Shown: piece by piece, positions 34,643 to 42,767 of the stretch
Layout of the letters: every line of letters starts with the position of its first letter
How positions within the stretch are numbered: the first letter of the stretch is position 1
NCBI GenBank assembly: GCA_965207945.1
Contig: OZ242303.1
Span: 1-64,000 of the forward strand
Direction of reading: 5' to 3'
DNA length: 64,000 bases
Source of the DNA: JAAOII01 sp965207945
Lineage (GTDB): Bacteria > Pseudomonadota > Gammaproteobacteria > CBDBNL01 > JAAOII01
Notes under the pieces: model-generated
The model's input: only the letters and a program-made list of their open reading frames with translations
Database searches by the model: none
Told to the model about the DNA's origin: nothing
Program-made: the position numbers and the translations under genes

Positions 34643-36070
34643 ATGACAGAGATTAAAACAGATATAGTTGTTATAGGTGGCGGTTCAGGCGGACTAACGA
34701 TAGCGGCAGGCGCCAGCCAGATGGGAGCTAAAGTAACATTAGTGGAAAAACATAAAATGGGCGGCGATTGTCTAAATTATGGTTGCGTTCCTTCCAAAGC
34801 ATTGTTGGCGGCATCGCATCAAGCGCGCCAAGCCGATGAGCGTTTTGGAGTAAGCGGAGAAAAGCCCACGGTTAACTATGCCAAAGTTATGCAGCATGTT
34901 AAGAAGGTTATAGCAACAATAGCCCCGCATGATTCAGTGGAGAGATTTACTGAAATGGGGGTTAATGTCATAAAAGGGACTGCAAGTTTTATAGGGCGCG
35001 ACACAATTAAGGTGGGAGAAAAAATAATTCGCGCTAAATATTTTGTTATATCAAGCGGCTCGTCACCGATGGTTCCACCCATCCCCGGCTTACAAGATTG
35101 CCCTTACTTCACCAACGAAACAATTTTTGATAATAATGAACTACCTGAGCATTTATTGATTGTAGGCGGTGGACCTATTGGCATGGAAATGGCGCAGGCG
35201 CATGCCCTGTTGGGTTGCAAGGTTACGATAATGGACATGGGACCTATTTTGCCGCGCGATGATTCTGATATGGTTAGTATTATCAGGAAGCAGTGTATGG
35301 CGGATGGCGTTAATTTTAGAGAGTTGATTAAAATAAATAAAATCAGCGCAAGTGATAAGGGTATAACTGCTGATATAACCCTATTAGACGATACTCCCTT
35401 ACAACTTCACGGCAGTCACATTTTAGTTGCCGCCGGCAGACGTGCTAATGTGGATGCATTGGATCTTGATAAGAGCGGGGTTAAGTGGAGTCCTAAAGGG
35501 ATTGAAACCAACGCGAGATTACAGACCAGTAATAAAAGAATCTACGCAATCGGAGATGTAGCAAGTCCTTATCAGTTTACTCATATAGCAACTTATCATG
35601 CTGGCATAGTTATTCGTAATGTGTTATTTAAGATGCCAGCTAAGATTAACTACAAAGCAATTCCTTGGGTTACCTATACCACTCCCGAGTTGGCTCATTG
35701 TGGATTAATGCCTGGTGAGGCAGCACAAAAATATGGGCAGAAGAATATAAAAGAATTAAATTGGTCGTTTGCTGAAAATGATCGCGCTCAAGCAGAGCTA
35801 GCAACCGCAGGAATGGTTAAAGTGTTAGTACATAAAAAAGGCAATATTCTCGGAGTTGATATAGTAGGAAAGAATGCTGGCGAATTAATTCAAATTTGGG
35901 CTCTCGCCATTGAAAATAATTTAAAGATAGGAGCTATGGCTGGTTATATTTCTCCGTATCCAACCTTAGGCGAAGTTAACAAAAGAGTCGCTGGCAGCTT
36001 CTATACCGAGAAACTATTTCATAACAACAAACTTAAGCGCCTAGTTCGTTTCTTAATGAAACTATCTTAA
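34643..36070 (+). CDS. Pyridine nucleotide-disulfide oxidoreductase (TVP38-associated type)
   Basis: A 475-residue FAD/NAD(P) flavoprotein. VIGGGSGGLTIAAGA binds FAD, GGDCLNYGCVPSKAL carries the redox Cys pair, and VGGGPIGMEMA binds the pyridine nucleotide. YAIGDVA is the second FAD site. The C-terminal dimer motif reads SPYPTLGEV, with Tyr where dihydrolipoamide dehydrogenase and glutathione reductase have the catalytic His. The C-terminal Cys pair and the N-terminal metal domain of mercuric reductase are also missing. It therefore belongs to the branch often found beside TVP38 proteins; its electron acceptor is unknown. Confidence 0.85.
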   Translation: MTEIKTDIVVIGGGSGGLTIAAGASQMGAKVTLVEKHKMGGDCLNYGCVPSKALLAASHQARQADERFGVSGEKPTVNYAKVMQHVKKVIATIAPHDSVERFTEMGVNVIKGTASFIGRDTIKVGEKIIRAKYFVISSGSSPMVPPIPGLQDCPYFTNETIFDNNELPEHLLIVGGGPIGMEMAQAHALLGCKVTIMDMGPILPRDDSDMVSIIRKQCMADGVNFRELIKINKISASDKGITADITLLDDTPLQLHGSHILVAAGRRANVDALDLDKSGVKWSPKGIETNARLQTSNKRIYAIGDVASPYQFTHIATYHAGIVIRNVLFKMPAKINYKAIPWVTYTTPELAHCGLMPGEAAQKYGQKNIKELNWSFAENDRAQAELATAGMVKVLVHKKGNILGVDIVGKNAGELIQIWALAIENNLKIGAMAGYISPYPTLGEVNKRVAGSFYTEKLFHNNKLKRLVRFLMKLS

Positions 36071-36340
36071 GCGGAGGGGGGCAAAGTAGTAGAGGTGCGG
36101 ATGAGCAGAGGATATTCATTCATCCCCGCCTATATTCATCCCCCCTTAACTCTCCCCCTCTTTAATTTCCCCCTGGCTCGCCTCATTAACAAAGTCCATC
36201 AATTCATCCCTTGAATTAATAATAAAAGCCCTTATAAAGAATAGATAAGAAAGAAGAAATTCAATCTAACATTAAGAATTTTGAGCAAGTATACTATGAA
36301 CAATGCGAAAAGAAAAATGTACTAAAGAAATAATAATTAT
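36071..36340. other. 270-bp non-coding gap before the accessory cassette
   Basis: No convincing gene. The first half has C-rich runs with repeated ATTCATCC words (36116-36175) and the REP-related GCTCGCCTCAT at 36176-36186. The second half is A-rich. It marks a sharp change in base composition from the flavoprotein gene to the cassette. Confidence 0.5.
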
Positions 36341-36805
36341 ATGGAAATTTTAATGATAATGCCTATTGTATTTACAGTCATTGGTTGGCTGGTTATATAT
36401 TTTATAGCAAAAAAGAACAGCGAAAGAGCGGAGATACGTGGATTGGTTTCCAGAACAATTGATATTCTTGTAGAACTAGAAAAAGAATCCATAAGTGTTT
36501 GGACATCATCTAATGACGATACGTCTTCCGAAGATTATGTTCTTTCGCCAATTACATCAAAATATGAATGGTTTAAACAGCATATAAAAATTTTAGATAA
36601 CTATATTGCCATAGATGAACCTCTACATAGAAACCTTAAAAAGACATGTACAGAAAATATTGAAGATCTCCAGAGTCCAGATAAATTTAGAAAAGAAAAG
36701 AGAGTATTAAAAATACGTAGAGCCATACTTACAATTAAATATCACCTTGAAAAGGCATTTATAGAAGAGTATCATAATAAAAGTTCAAAGAATTTTATGG
36801 ATTGA
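36341..36805 (+). CDS. Single-pass membrane protein of unknown function
   Basis: Not recognised. The 154 residues start with one membrane helix (about 3-24, IMPIVFTVIGWLVIYFIA). A cytoplasmic, mostly helical and highly charged domain follows, with SRTIDILVELEKES, YEWFKQHIKILDNYIAID and RAILTIKYHLEKAF. The gene is AT-richer than its neighbours and has no Shine-Dalgarno sequence. Its same-strand neighbour 176 bp on is a STAS-like DUF4325 protein, so the two may form a membrane sensor plus signalling pair. That pairing is inference from position only. Confidence 0.6.
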   Translation: MEILMIMPIVFTVIGWLVIYFIAKKNSERAEIRGLVSRTIDILVELEKESISVWTSSNDDTSSEDYVLSPITSKYEWFKQHIKILDNYIAIDEPLHRNLKKTCTENIEDLQSPDKFRKEKRVLKIRRAILTIKYHLEKAFIEEYHNKSSKNFMD

Positions 36806-36981
36806 TAGAAGATTTAATGTGAAGGAATATGGAAACAAAATTAGTTATAATAAGTGGTAGAGGTAGTTACTAGTGAACATAGTAGCGGGAGAGGAAAGAA
36901 TGTCGGTAGTTTCTTCCCAAGAATTGAATGTTCCCTTACAAGGGACTTTTGTACAATGATAAATTAAATTAAACTTTGATT

Positions 36982-37332
36982 ATGAAAGAAAAAATTATTA
37001 ATATTGTTAAGGATTTTGCTGAAGTTCCTTATGGTCGGACTGCAAAACATGGACCTAATAACGGAACAGTATTCCGCAAGATATTGGTTGATGCTTTGAA
37101 GGAAAATGATATTGTGAAAGTGGACTTCGTAGATTTAATTTTTCTTCCTGGCTCTAGCTTTATGGACGAAGCATTTGGTGGTCTGACGCGTGATGAAGAA
37201 CTTACAGAATCTTATCTTAATGAGCATCTGCAGATAATTAACTCATCTGAAGCTATAAAGGAAGAAGTTGAGCAAGAAATAGAAGAAGGTGTAGAAGAAA
37301 AACGTATCGGCAGGAGAATAGAAGTCGTCTGA
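36982..37332 (+). CDS. STAS-like domain protein (DUF4325)
   Basis: The 116 residues carry the DUF4325 core: GTVFRKILVDAL, VKVDFVDLIFLPGSSFMDEAFGGL and a helix after it. The domain resembles anti-sigma-factor-antagonist STAS folds and usually occurs with ATPase or membrane partners in accessory regions; its mechanism is not established. The C-terminal 30 residues are a Glu-rich helix. A TTG-ATT pair just upstream is in frame, but I use the ATG. A TACAAT at 36952-36957 could be its -10 box. The expected histidine-kinase-like partner is absent; only the membrane protein upstream is available. Confidence 0.75.
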   Translation: MKEKIINIVKDFAEVPYGRTAKHGPNNGTVFRKILVDALKENDIVKVDFVDLIFLPGSSFMDEAFGGLTRDEELTESYLNEHLQIINSSEAIKEEVEQEIEEGVEEKRIGRRIEVV

Positions 37333-37419
37333 GTTACTCAGACACAAGAGTAATATCATACATAAAACCAAGAAAATAAATCCTATAGATTTACCTGTTG
37401 TGCATGCGCCAGCTTAATT

Positions 37420-37968
37420 TTAGTTGATTTTGTTTTTCGGTGGAGGGACGTATTCCTCTCCTTTGGTAGCGGACTTGCTTTGTTGTTGCGCTTGTTGTTT
37501 TGCCAGTTCCTGTTGTTTGGCTTCATATAGCATCTGAAAATTCACTTGGGCAAGATGTAAAGGAGGAAAGCTTCCTTTGACCATCAGACCATCCAAAGTT
37601 TCTCGCACGTAAGGGAATATTACTGTGGGGCAGGTAATTATTGCGGCACGTGATAATTCCTCAGGATTGAGGTTGGTAATATTAAAGGTTCCGGCTTGTT
37701 GCACCTCGGCGATAAAAGCAATTTTACTTTCATTTTTCGCAGTTATAGATATTTTAATCACACACTCATATATGTTTTCTTGCAACTTATTGAAAGAAGT
37801 GTTGATATGGACATCCATTTTGGGCTGCCATTTCTTGGTGAAAATTTGAGGAGCATTAGGCGCCTCAAAAGAAATATCTTTTACGTATACTCGCTGTAAT
37901 GCCAGAATCTTTGCTGAGGGATCCTGAGTTTGTTGATTAGCAGTTGACGCGCTTTTTTTATCTGACAT
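37420..37968 (-). CDS. secB: Protein-export chaperone SecB
   Basis: Tetrameric chaperone that keeps outer-membrane and secreted proteins unfolded for SecA. The 182 residues contain RVYVKDISFEAPNAPQIF, WQPKMDVHINT and the conserved late region CPTVIFPYVRETLDGLMVKGSFPPLHLAQVNF. Both termini are extended: a Ser/Gln-rich start and a Gln/Lys-rich end. It lies one base after yibN on the same strand, the conserved gammaproteobacterial pairing. Its clients here probably include the long exported lipoproteins. Confidence 0.96.
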   Translation of the reverse strand: MSDKKSASTANQQTQDPSAKILALQRVYVKDISFEAPNAPQIFTKKWQPKMDVHINTSFNKLQENIYECVIKISITAKNESKIAFIAEVQQAGTFNITNLNPEELSRAAIITCPTVIFPYVRETLDGLMVKGSFPPLHLAQVNFQMLYEAKQQELAKQQAQQQSKSATKGEEYVPPPKNKIN

Positions 37969-37969
37969 A

Positions 37970-38440
37970 TTAGTGGTTTTGCTTATTCTTTAGCTTTTTT
38001 TCCACTTTTGTCTCTTTCTCCTCTTTTGTCCCCTTTGCTAATGGTAAGTTGCCTACAGACCATTCTATTAATCCTCCATTTAGGCGAGTGGTTTCATATC
38101 CTTCCTTCTTCATGCGCATTTGAGCACCAGCAGAATGTTTGCCGTTAGCGCAAACCAGCACAACATTCTTACCTTTCAGTTTATCTAAAGTATTACCCAG
38201 TTGGTTAATTTTTGTATAAGGATGATTGATGGAGCTTATGATGTGTCCATGTTGGAAATCTTTGTCCTCGCGCAGGTCAACTACGGCAGTATCAGATCTA
38301 TTGATAAGACCAACTAATTGTTGGGGTGTCCACCCTTTGCCAAGGCGCCTTAGCTCGGTGGCAACCAATAGCCCCACCATCATTGCAAAAGCCACTACGT
38401 TCAGCGGATGATTTAGTATAAATTCAAAAACTCTATCCAT
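37970..38440 (-). CDS. yibN: Membrane-anchored rhodanese YibN
   Basis: An N-terminal membrane helix (NVVAFAMMVGLLVATEL) is followed by a rhodanese domain with AVVDLREDKDFQHGHI and the active-site loop VCANGKHSAG, then a Lys/Glu tail. The 156 residues begin at the ATG at 38440, which sits six bases after a TATAAT; the frame extends 45 bases upstream but would start before the promoter. It precedes secB as in E. coli, where grxC lies between them. Here the glutaredoxin gene (grxD) is divergent instead. Confidence 0.88.
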   Translation of the reverse strand: MDRVFEFILNHPLNVVAFAMMVGLLVATELRRLGKGWTPQQLVGLINRSDTAVVDLREDKDFQHGHIISSINHPYTKINQLGNTLDKLKGKNVVLVCANGKHSAGAQMRMKKEGYETTRLNGGLIEWSVGNLPLAKGTKEEKETKVEKKLKNKQNH

Positions 38441-38446
38441 AGCATT

Positions 38447-38452
38447 ATTATA
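38447..38452 (-). promoter_or_regulatory. -10 box of yibN-secB (leaderless geometry)
   Basis: TATAAT on the minus strand, six bases from the yibN ATG. Divergent from the grxD promoter about 50 bp away. Confidence 0.6.
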
Positions 38453-38500
38453 GGATATAGCTGCTAAACTTATACAAACTTTCAATATATTATTTTGCTA

Positions 38501-38509
38501 TGCTAAAAT
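38501..38509 (+). promoter_or_regulatory. Extended -10 of grxD-trpB (leaderless geometry)
   Basis: TGCTAAAAT, an extended -10 box, with six bases to the grxD ATG at 38516. Confidence 0.6.
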
Positions 38510-38515
38510 GACGCC

Positions 38516-38851
38516 ATGGAAAACAGTGATAATGTAAAAGAAACAATAGCCAAGCAGATAAGCAGCTGCCCTATATTGTTATATATGAAAGGCAGCCCTG
38601 AGTTCCCTCAATGTGGATTCTCGGCGCGTGCAGTTCAGATATTGGCAGAATGTGGCTATGAATTTTCTTATGTGGATATATTGCAAAATCAGGATATTCG
38701 TCGTGAGTTGCCAATATACTCCAACTGGCCTACTTTCCCCCAACTTTACATAGCGGGAGAATTAGTGGGAGGCAGCGATATAATTGCGGACTTGCATAGC
38801 CAGCAACAACTTCAACCTAAACTTAAACAAGCGAAAGAGACAAATAAATAG
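38516..38851 (+). CDS. grxD: Monothiol glutaredoxin, Grx4 family
   Basis: Carries or transfers [2Fe-2S] clusters with glutathione. The 111-residue protein has the monothiol motif CGFS (33-36) in PEFPQCGFSARAVQIL, then NWPTFPQLYIAGELVGGSDI, which binds glutathione. It overlaps trpB by one base (TAGTG). The mRNA is predicted leaderless. Confidence 0.96.
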   Translation: MENSDNVKETIAKQISSCPILLYMKGSPEFPQCGFSARAVQILAECGYEFSYVDILQNQDIRRELPIYSNWPTFPQLYIAGELVGGSDIIADLHSQQQLQPKLKQAKETNK

Positions 38852-40098
38852 TGACGCAATCCGCTAATATAGTTAAGAATAACCGCGTTTATGCCAACTT
38901 GCCTGATGCAAGAGGGCATTTTGGTGAGTTTGGAGGCCGTTATATTGCGGAAACCTTGATGCCATTGGTTAATCGCGTGGCAGATTCTTATGTTAGCGCC
39001 TCTCAAGATCCTAATTTTACAGCTGAACTTGATTATTACTTCAAGCACTACACAGGGCGCCCGTCGCCTTTATATTTTGCTGCCAATCTTACTCAAGAAC
39101 TAGGCGGCGCTAAGGTTTATCTAAAGCGTGATGAGTTAAATCATACTGGTTCGCACAAGATTAACAATTGCTTGGGGCAAATATTATTAGCGCGTCGTAT
39201 GGGTTGCAGCAGAATTATTGCGGAGACCGGCGCGGGGCAACATGGAGTTGCCACTGCCACTGTCTGCGCCTTGTTCAATATGCCCTGTATTGTTTATATG
39301 GGAGCTAAAGATATTGAACGTCAAGCGCCCAATGTGTTTCGGATGAAACTTCTTGGCGCTGAAGTGAGGTCTGTGAGCGAAGGAAGCGCTTCATTAAAAG
39401 ACGCAATGAATGAGGCATTGCGCGACTGGACCACCAATGTGCATGACACTTTTTACATCATTGGTTCAACTGCAGGTCCCCATCCATATCCGCAAATGGT
39501 GCGCGATTTTCAAAGCATCATAGGCAAAGAATTACGTCAACAACTACAGGAGCAAGCAGGAAACGGCAAACAAGTCCTACCTAATTTGATTATGGCGTGT
39601 GTTGGCGGCGGTTCCAACGCGGCGGGTATTTTCGCTGATTTTTTGGATGATAAACAGGTGCGTTTAGTGGCTGTGGAGGCGGCAGGCAAAGGAGTGGATA
39701 CTGGGAAGACGGCTGCAGCCATTGCCAAAGGAAGTGTTGGAGTTTTGCATGGTAGCAAAAGTTATTATTTGCAGGATGATTGGGGGCAAATACAAGAGGC
39801 ACATTCTATTTCCGCCGGACTGGATTACCCTGGCATAGGTCCCGAGCATGCTCATTTACATAAAAGCGGCAGGGTAGAGTATTTATCGGCTACAGATGAG
39901 GAAGCATTAGATTCATTTCAGTTTTTATCTCGCATTGAAGGAATAATCCCTGCTTTGGAGCCATCACATGCAATAGCTAAAGCTAGAGAGCTAATTCCTC
40001 TTATGTCAAAGGACGAAATAGCGGTTATAAATCTATGTGGTAGGGGAGATAAGGATTTAGACACTGTGATGAAGCATTTTACTAATTTGCAAGGGTAA
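38851..40098 (+). CDS. trpB: Tryptophan synthase beta chain
   Basis: Makes tryptophan from indole and serine with PLP. HFGEFGGRYIAETLMPL opens the protein, the PLP Lys103 is in HTGSHKINN, and GGGSNA binds the cofactor phosphate; GAGQHGVATA is also present. The 415 residues are slightly longer than usual. The start is a GTG overlapping the grxD stop, so translation depends on grxD. trpA and trpF, normally adjacent, are not here. Confidence 0.96.
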   Translation: MTQSANIVKNNRVYANLPDARGHFGEFGGRYIAETLMPLVNRVADSYVSASQDPNFTAELDYYFKHYTGRPSPLYFAANLTQELGGAKVYLKRDELNHTGSHKINNCLGQILLARRMGCSRIIAETGAGQHGVATATVCALFNMPCIVYMGAKDIERQAPNVFRMKLLGAEVRSVSEGSASLKDAMNEALRDWTTNVHDTFYIIGSTAGPHPYPQMVRDFQSIIGKELRQQLQEQAGNGKQVLPNLIMACVGGGSNAAGIFADFLDDKQVRLVAVEAAGKGVDTGKTAAAIAKGSVGVLHGSKSYYLQDDWGQIQEAHSISAGLDYPGIGPEHAHLHKSGRVEYLSATDEEALDSFQFLSRIEGIIPALEPSHAIAKARELIPLMSKDEIAVINLCGRGDKDLDTVMKHFTNLQG

Positions 40099-40224
40099 TT
40101 ATTCCTTAATTATTCCTCAATTACTCATTAAGGCAGCCACTTAACGGAACTATAAGTTTCTAATAATAGCCAAAATATTCCTTAGATAGTGTAAAATTAC
40201 ACAAACATTAATATTTTATAAACT

Positions 40225-40230
40225 TATAGT
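40225..40230 (+). promoter_or_regulatory. Possible -10 box of ilvC (near-leaderless)
   Basis: TATAGT ends eight bases before the ilvC ATG. An alternative TAAAAT lies near 40190, which would give a leader of about 40 bases. Confidence 0.4.
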
Positions 40231-40238
40231 ATTACCTT

Positions 40239-41249
40239 ATGGAAATTTTCTACGATAAAGACGCAGATTTAGCGTTAATTCAAAATAAGCATGTAGCCGT
40301 TATTGGATTTGGCTCTCAAGGTCATGCCCATGCTCAAAATCTACATGATTCAGGAGTTAAAGTCACCGTTGGTTTGAGACCTGGTTCCGCTTCGGCGCAA
40401 AAAGCCGAGGATGCTGGCTTAAGGACGGCTTCAGTTGAAGATACAGTTGCATCAGCAGACCTGATAATGGTTTTAGCGCCAGATGAGGTTCAAGCAGATT
40501 TATACACAGACAAGATTGAGCCGAATATAAAAAGCGGAGCTGCATTGGCTTTTGCCCATGGCTTCAATATTCATTTTTCTGCTATTAAACCCAAGGATGA
40601 TTTGGATGTGATAATGATTGCTCCTAAAGGACCAGGACACTTAGTTCGTTCCACTTATGCGGGCGGTGGCGGAGTTCCCTGCTTGATAGCTGTTCATCAG
40701 GATGTTTCTAACAACGCTAAGGCACTTGCTTTATCTTACGCTTCGGCTGTTGGCGGCGGACGCGCTGGAATCATACAAACATCTTTTCGCGAAGAGACCG
40801 AAACTGACCTGTTTGGTGAGCAAGCAGTTCTATGCGGCGGTTTGGTTTCCTTAATAAAAATGGGCTATGAAACTCTTACAGAAGCGGGCTATGCTCCTGA
40901 GATGGCATACTTTGAGTGCCTACATGAGATGAAACTCATAGTAGACCTGCTCTACGAAGGAGGCATATCCAATATGAATTATTCAATTTCTAATACAGCC
41001 GAATATGGAGGTATGACTCGCGGTCCGCGAATTATTGATGAAAATGCTCGCGCTACGATGAAGAAAATTTTAGCAGAAATTCGTGATGGTAAGTTTGCCG
41101 AAGAGTTTATCGCGGAATATAAAGGTGGAGCCAAGGCGTTTGATGCGATGAGGCAAAAAGAAGAGGCGCATCCTATTGAGAAAATAGGGGCTGAGTTGCG
41201 TGGCATGATGCCGTGGATTGGTAAAAACCGTTTGGTTAAGGATAAGTAG
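40239..41249 (+). CDS. ilvC: Ketol-acid reductoisomerase (class I)
   Basis: Second step of valine/isoleucine synthesis, NADPH- and Mg-dependent. VIGFGSQGHAHAQNLHDSG binds the cofactor, and GLRPGSAS carries Arg and Ser residues typical of NADPH preference. GPGHLVRSTYAGGGGVPCLIA and the metal-binding TDLFGEQAVLCGG follow. The 336 residues are the short class I form. ilvIH lies 14 kb away on the other strand, so the pathway is split. Confidence 0.97.
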   Translation: MEIFYDKDADLALIQNKHVAVIGFGSQGHAHAQNLHDSGVKVTVGLRPGSASAQKAEDAGLRTASVEDTVASADLIMVLAPDEVQADLYTDKIEPNIKSGAALAFAHGFNIHFSAIKPKDDLDVIMIAPKGPGHLVRSTYAGGGGVPCLIAVHQDVSNNAKALALSYASAVGGGRAGIIQTSFREETETDLFGEQAVLCGGLVSLIKMGYETLTEAGYAPEMAYFECLHEMKLIVDLLYEGGISNMNYSISNTAEYGGMTRGPRIIDENARATMKKILAEIRDGKFAEEFIAEYKGGAKAFDAMRQKEEAHPIEKIGAELRGMMPWIGKNRLVKDK

Positions 41250-41312
41250 TTACGCCTTCCCAGTCATAATAACTAACAACTACGCTAACTGCATTAATAA
41301 AACTATATCATA

Positions 41313-42767
41313 ATGAGTATTGCAACTACACTAAAATCATCGTTTGGTATTTACCTTGATAGAAGGATGCCAAAGATTTTCTTGTTAGGCATTATGCAGG
41401 GCTTTCCATGGGTGTTGATTGGAGCAACACTTAGTTTATGGTTGAAAGAGGATGGGTTCTCCCGTTCTTCCATTGGCTTGTTTGGCTTGGTATTCTCAGT
41501 TTACAGCATCAACTTTTTATGGGCTCCGTTGCTAGACAGAGTCAGAATTCCTTTCTTAAGTGCCCGCTTAGGGCAAAGACGAGCTTGGATACTCTTAATG
41601 CAATTATTTATTCTTGTTTCTATGTTGGCACTTTTCACCCTAAACCCAACATTTAATCTATGGTGGGTTGCCTTATTTGCTTTTATTATCGCTTTATCTT
41701 CCGCCACTCAGGATATTTCATTGGATGCCCTGCGTATTGATTTAATCAAAACGGAAGAAGGAGAAAAGATGACCGCCGCTGCCGCCCTTATGGTTGCTGG
41801 CTGGTGGACGGCATATAAGCTGGGCGGAGCAGCAGCTCTTTTTCTGGCGGCCTTTTACCAAAAAATTGGTATTGATAATTCCTGGCAACTAGTATATTTA
41901 TCCTTAACTGCAGTAATAATTGTCGCTAATATTTTTATGCTGACGATACAGGATAAACTAGACGAGACCCGCTTAGCAGCGCAAAAATTATATGATACTA
42001 AATATAGCGAAGCTCTTACAAGAGTAGGAATTAGCTACTATTGGATTAACCGTACCATAGCCTGGATGTTGGGGGCAGTAGTATCTCCTTTATGGAGTTT
42101 CTTTCGTCGTAATGGAGTTAGCGTGGCGATTATGCTATTGGGATTTATTATGCTGTTTAAAGTTGGCGAAGCATTTTTAGGCAAAATGTCTATTATATTT
42201 TATGCAGAGGTTGGTTTTAGTAAAGAAGAAATAGCCACTTACAGCAAGACGTTAGGTTGGGTGGCAACAGTTGTATTTTCATTAATAGGAGGGGTTATTA
42301 ATGCGCGCTTTGGTTTAATCCCTGGGGTTTTTATCAGTGGGATAGCCATGGCGGCAACCAATCTTTTATTCGCGCTTATGGCTTTAGTAGGTCCTGACAC
42401 TACTCTTTTTGCCGTAGCAGTAATAGCTGATGATTTTACCAGTGCCGTATCAACTGTTACATTTGTTGCATTTATCTCACAGCTTTGCGATAAAACATTC
42501 TCGGCGACCCAATATGCTCTTATGGCTTCAATCGCTACTTTTGGGCGCAACACTCTTGCATCCTTTAGTGGTTTTGTAGTGGATGGAATTGAACAGTGGA
42601 CTATAGCAAGCAGTTTCTCTATTGGCGGGGCTGATCCGCAAAATAGCGCTTGGATGGTATTTTTCTTGATTACTGCTTTAATGGTGCTGCCTTCGCTTGG
42701 ATTGCTGTGGTTGATTTCAGATAAACTTAAAACGGCATTCGCCAACGCTCAGACAAAAGTTCTTTGA
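41313..42767 (+). CDS. ampG: AmpG-family muropeptide permease
   Basis: Major-facilitator transporter that imports anhydromuropeptides for recycling. The 484 residues have about 12 helices. GIMQGFPWVLIGATLSLWLKEDG and WAPLLDRVRIPFL are strong AmpG motifs, as is ALSSATQDISLDALRIDL. It works upstream of AnmK (25.3 kb). It overlaps ispE by four bases. Confidence 0.93.
   Translation: MSIATTLKSSFGIYLDRRMPKIFLLGIMQGFPWVLIGATLSLWLKEDGFSRSSIGLFGLVFSVYSINFLWAPLLDRVRIPFLSARLGQRRAWILLMQLFILVSMLALFTLNPTFNLWWVALFAFIIALSSATQDISLDALRIDLIKTEEGEKMTAAAALMVAGWWTAYKLGGAAALFLAAFYQKIGIDNSWQLVYLSLTAVIIVANIFMLTIQDKLDETRLAAQKLYDTKYSEALTRVGISYYWINRTIAWMLGAVVSPLWSFFRRNGVSVAIMLLGFIMLFKVGEAFLGKMSIIFYAEVGFSKEEIATYSKTLGWVATVVFSLIGGVINARFGLIPGVFISGIAMAATNLLFALMALVGPDTTLFAVAVIADDFTSAVSTVTFVAFISQLCDKTFSATQYALMASIATFGRNTLASFSGFVVDGIEQWTIASSFSIGGADPQNSAWMVFFLITALMVLPSLGLLWLISDKLKTAFANAQTKVL

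Noticed and set aside
34643..36070. Mercuric reductase MerA, tempting with a MerF-like gene in the window
   Set aside because: No N-terminal metal-binding domain, no C-terminal Cys pair, and the genes are 21 kb apart; the YPTLGE end fits TVP38-associated flavoproteins.
36143..36290. Minus-strand frame reading ...INSRDELMDFVNEASQGE... as a gene remnant
   Set aside because: No start codon or family match, and part of it coincides with the REP-related word GCTCGCCTCAT; more likely non-coding.
36341..37332. Prophage fragment
   Set aside because: No phage structural, integrase or repressor genes and no flanking att-like repeats seen.
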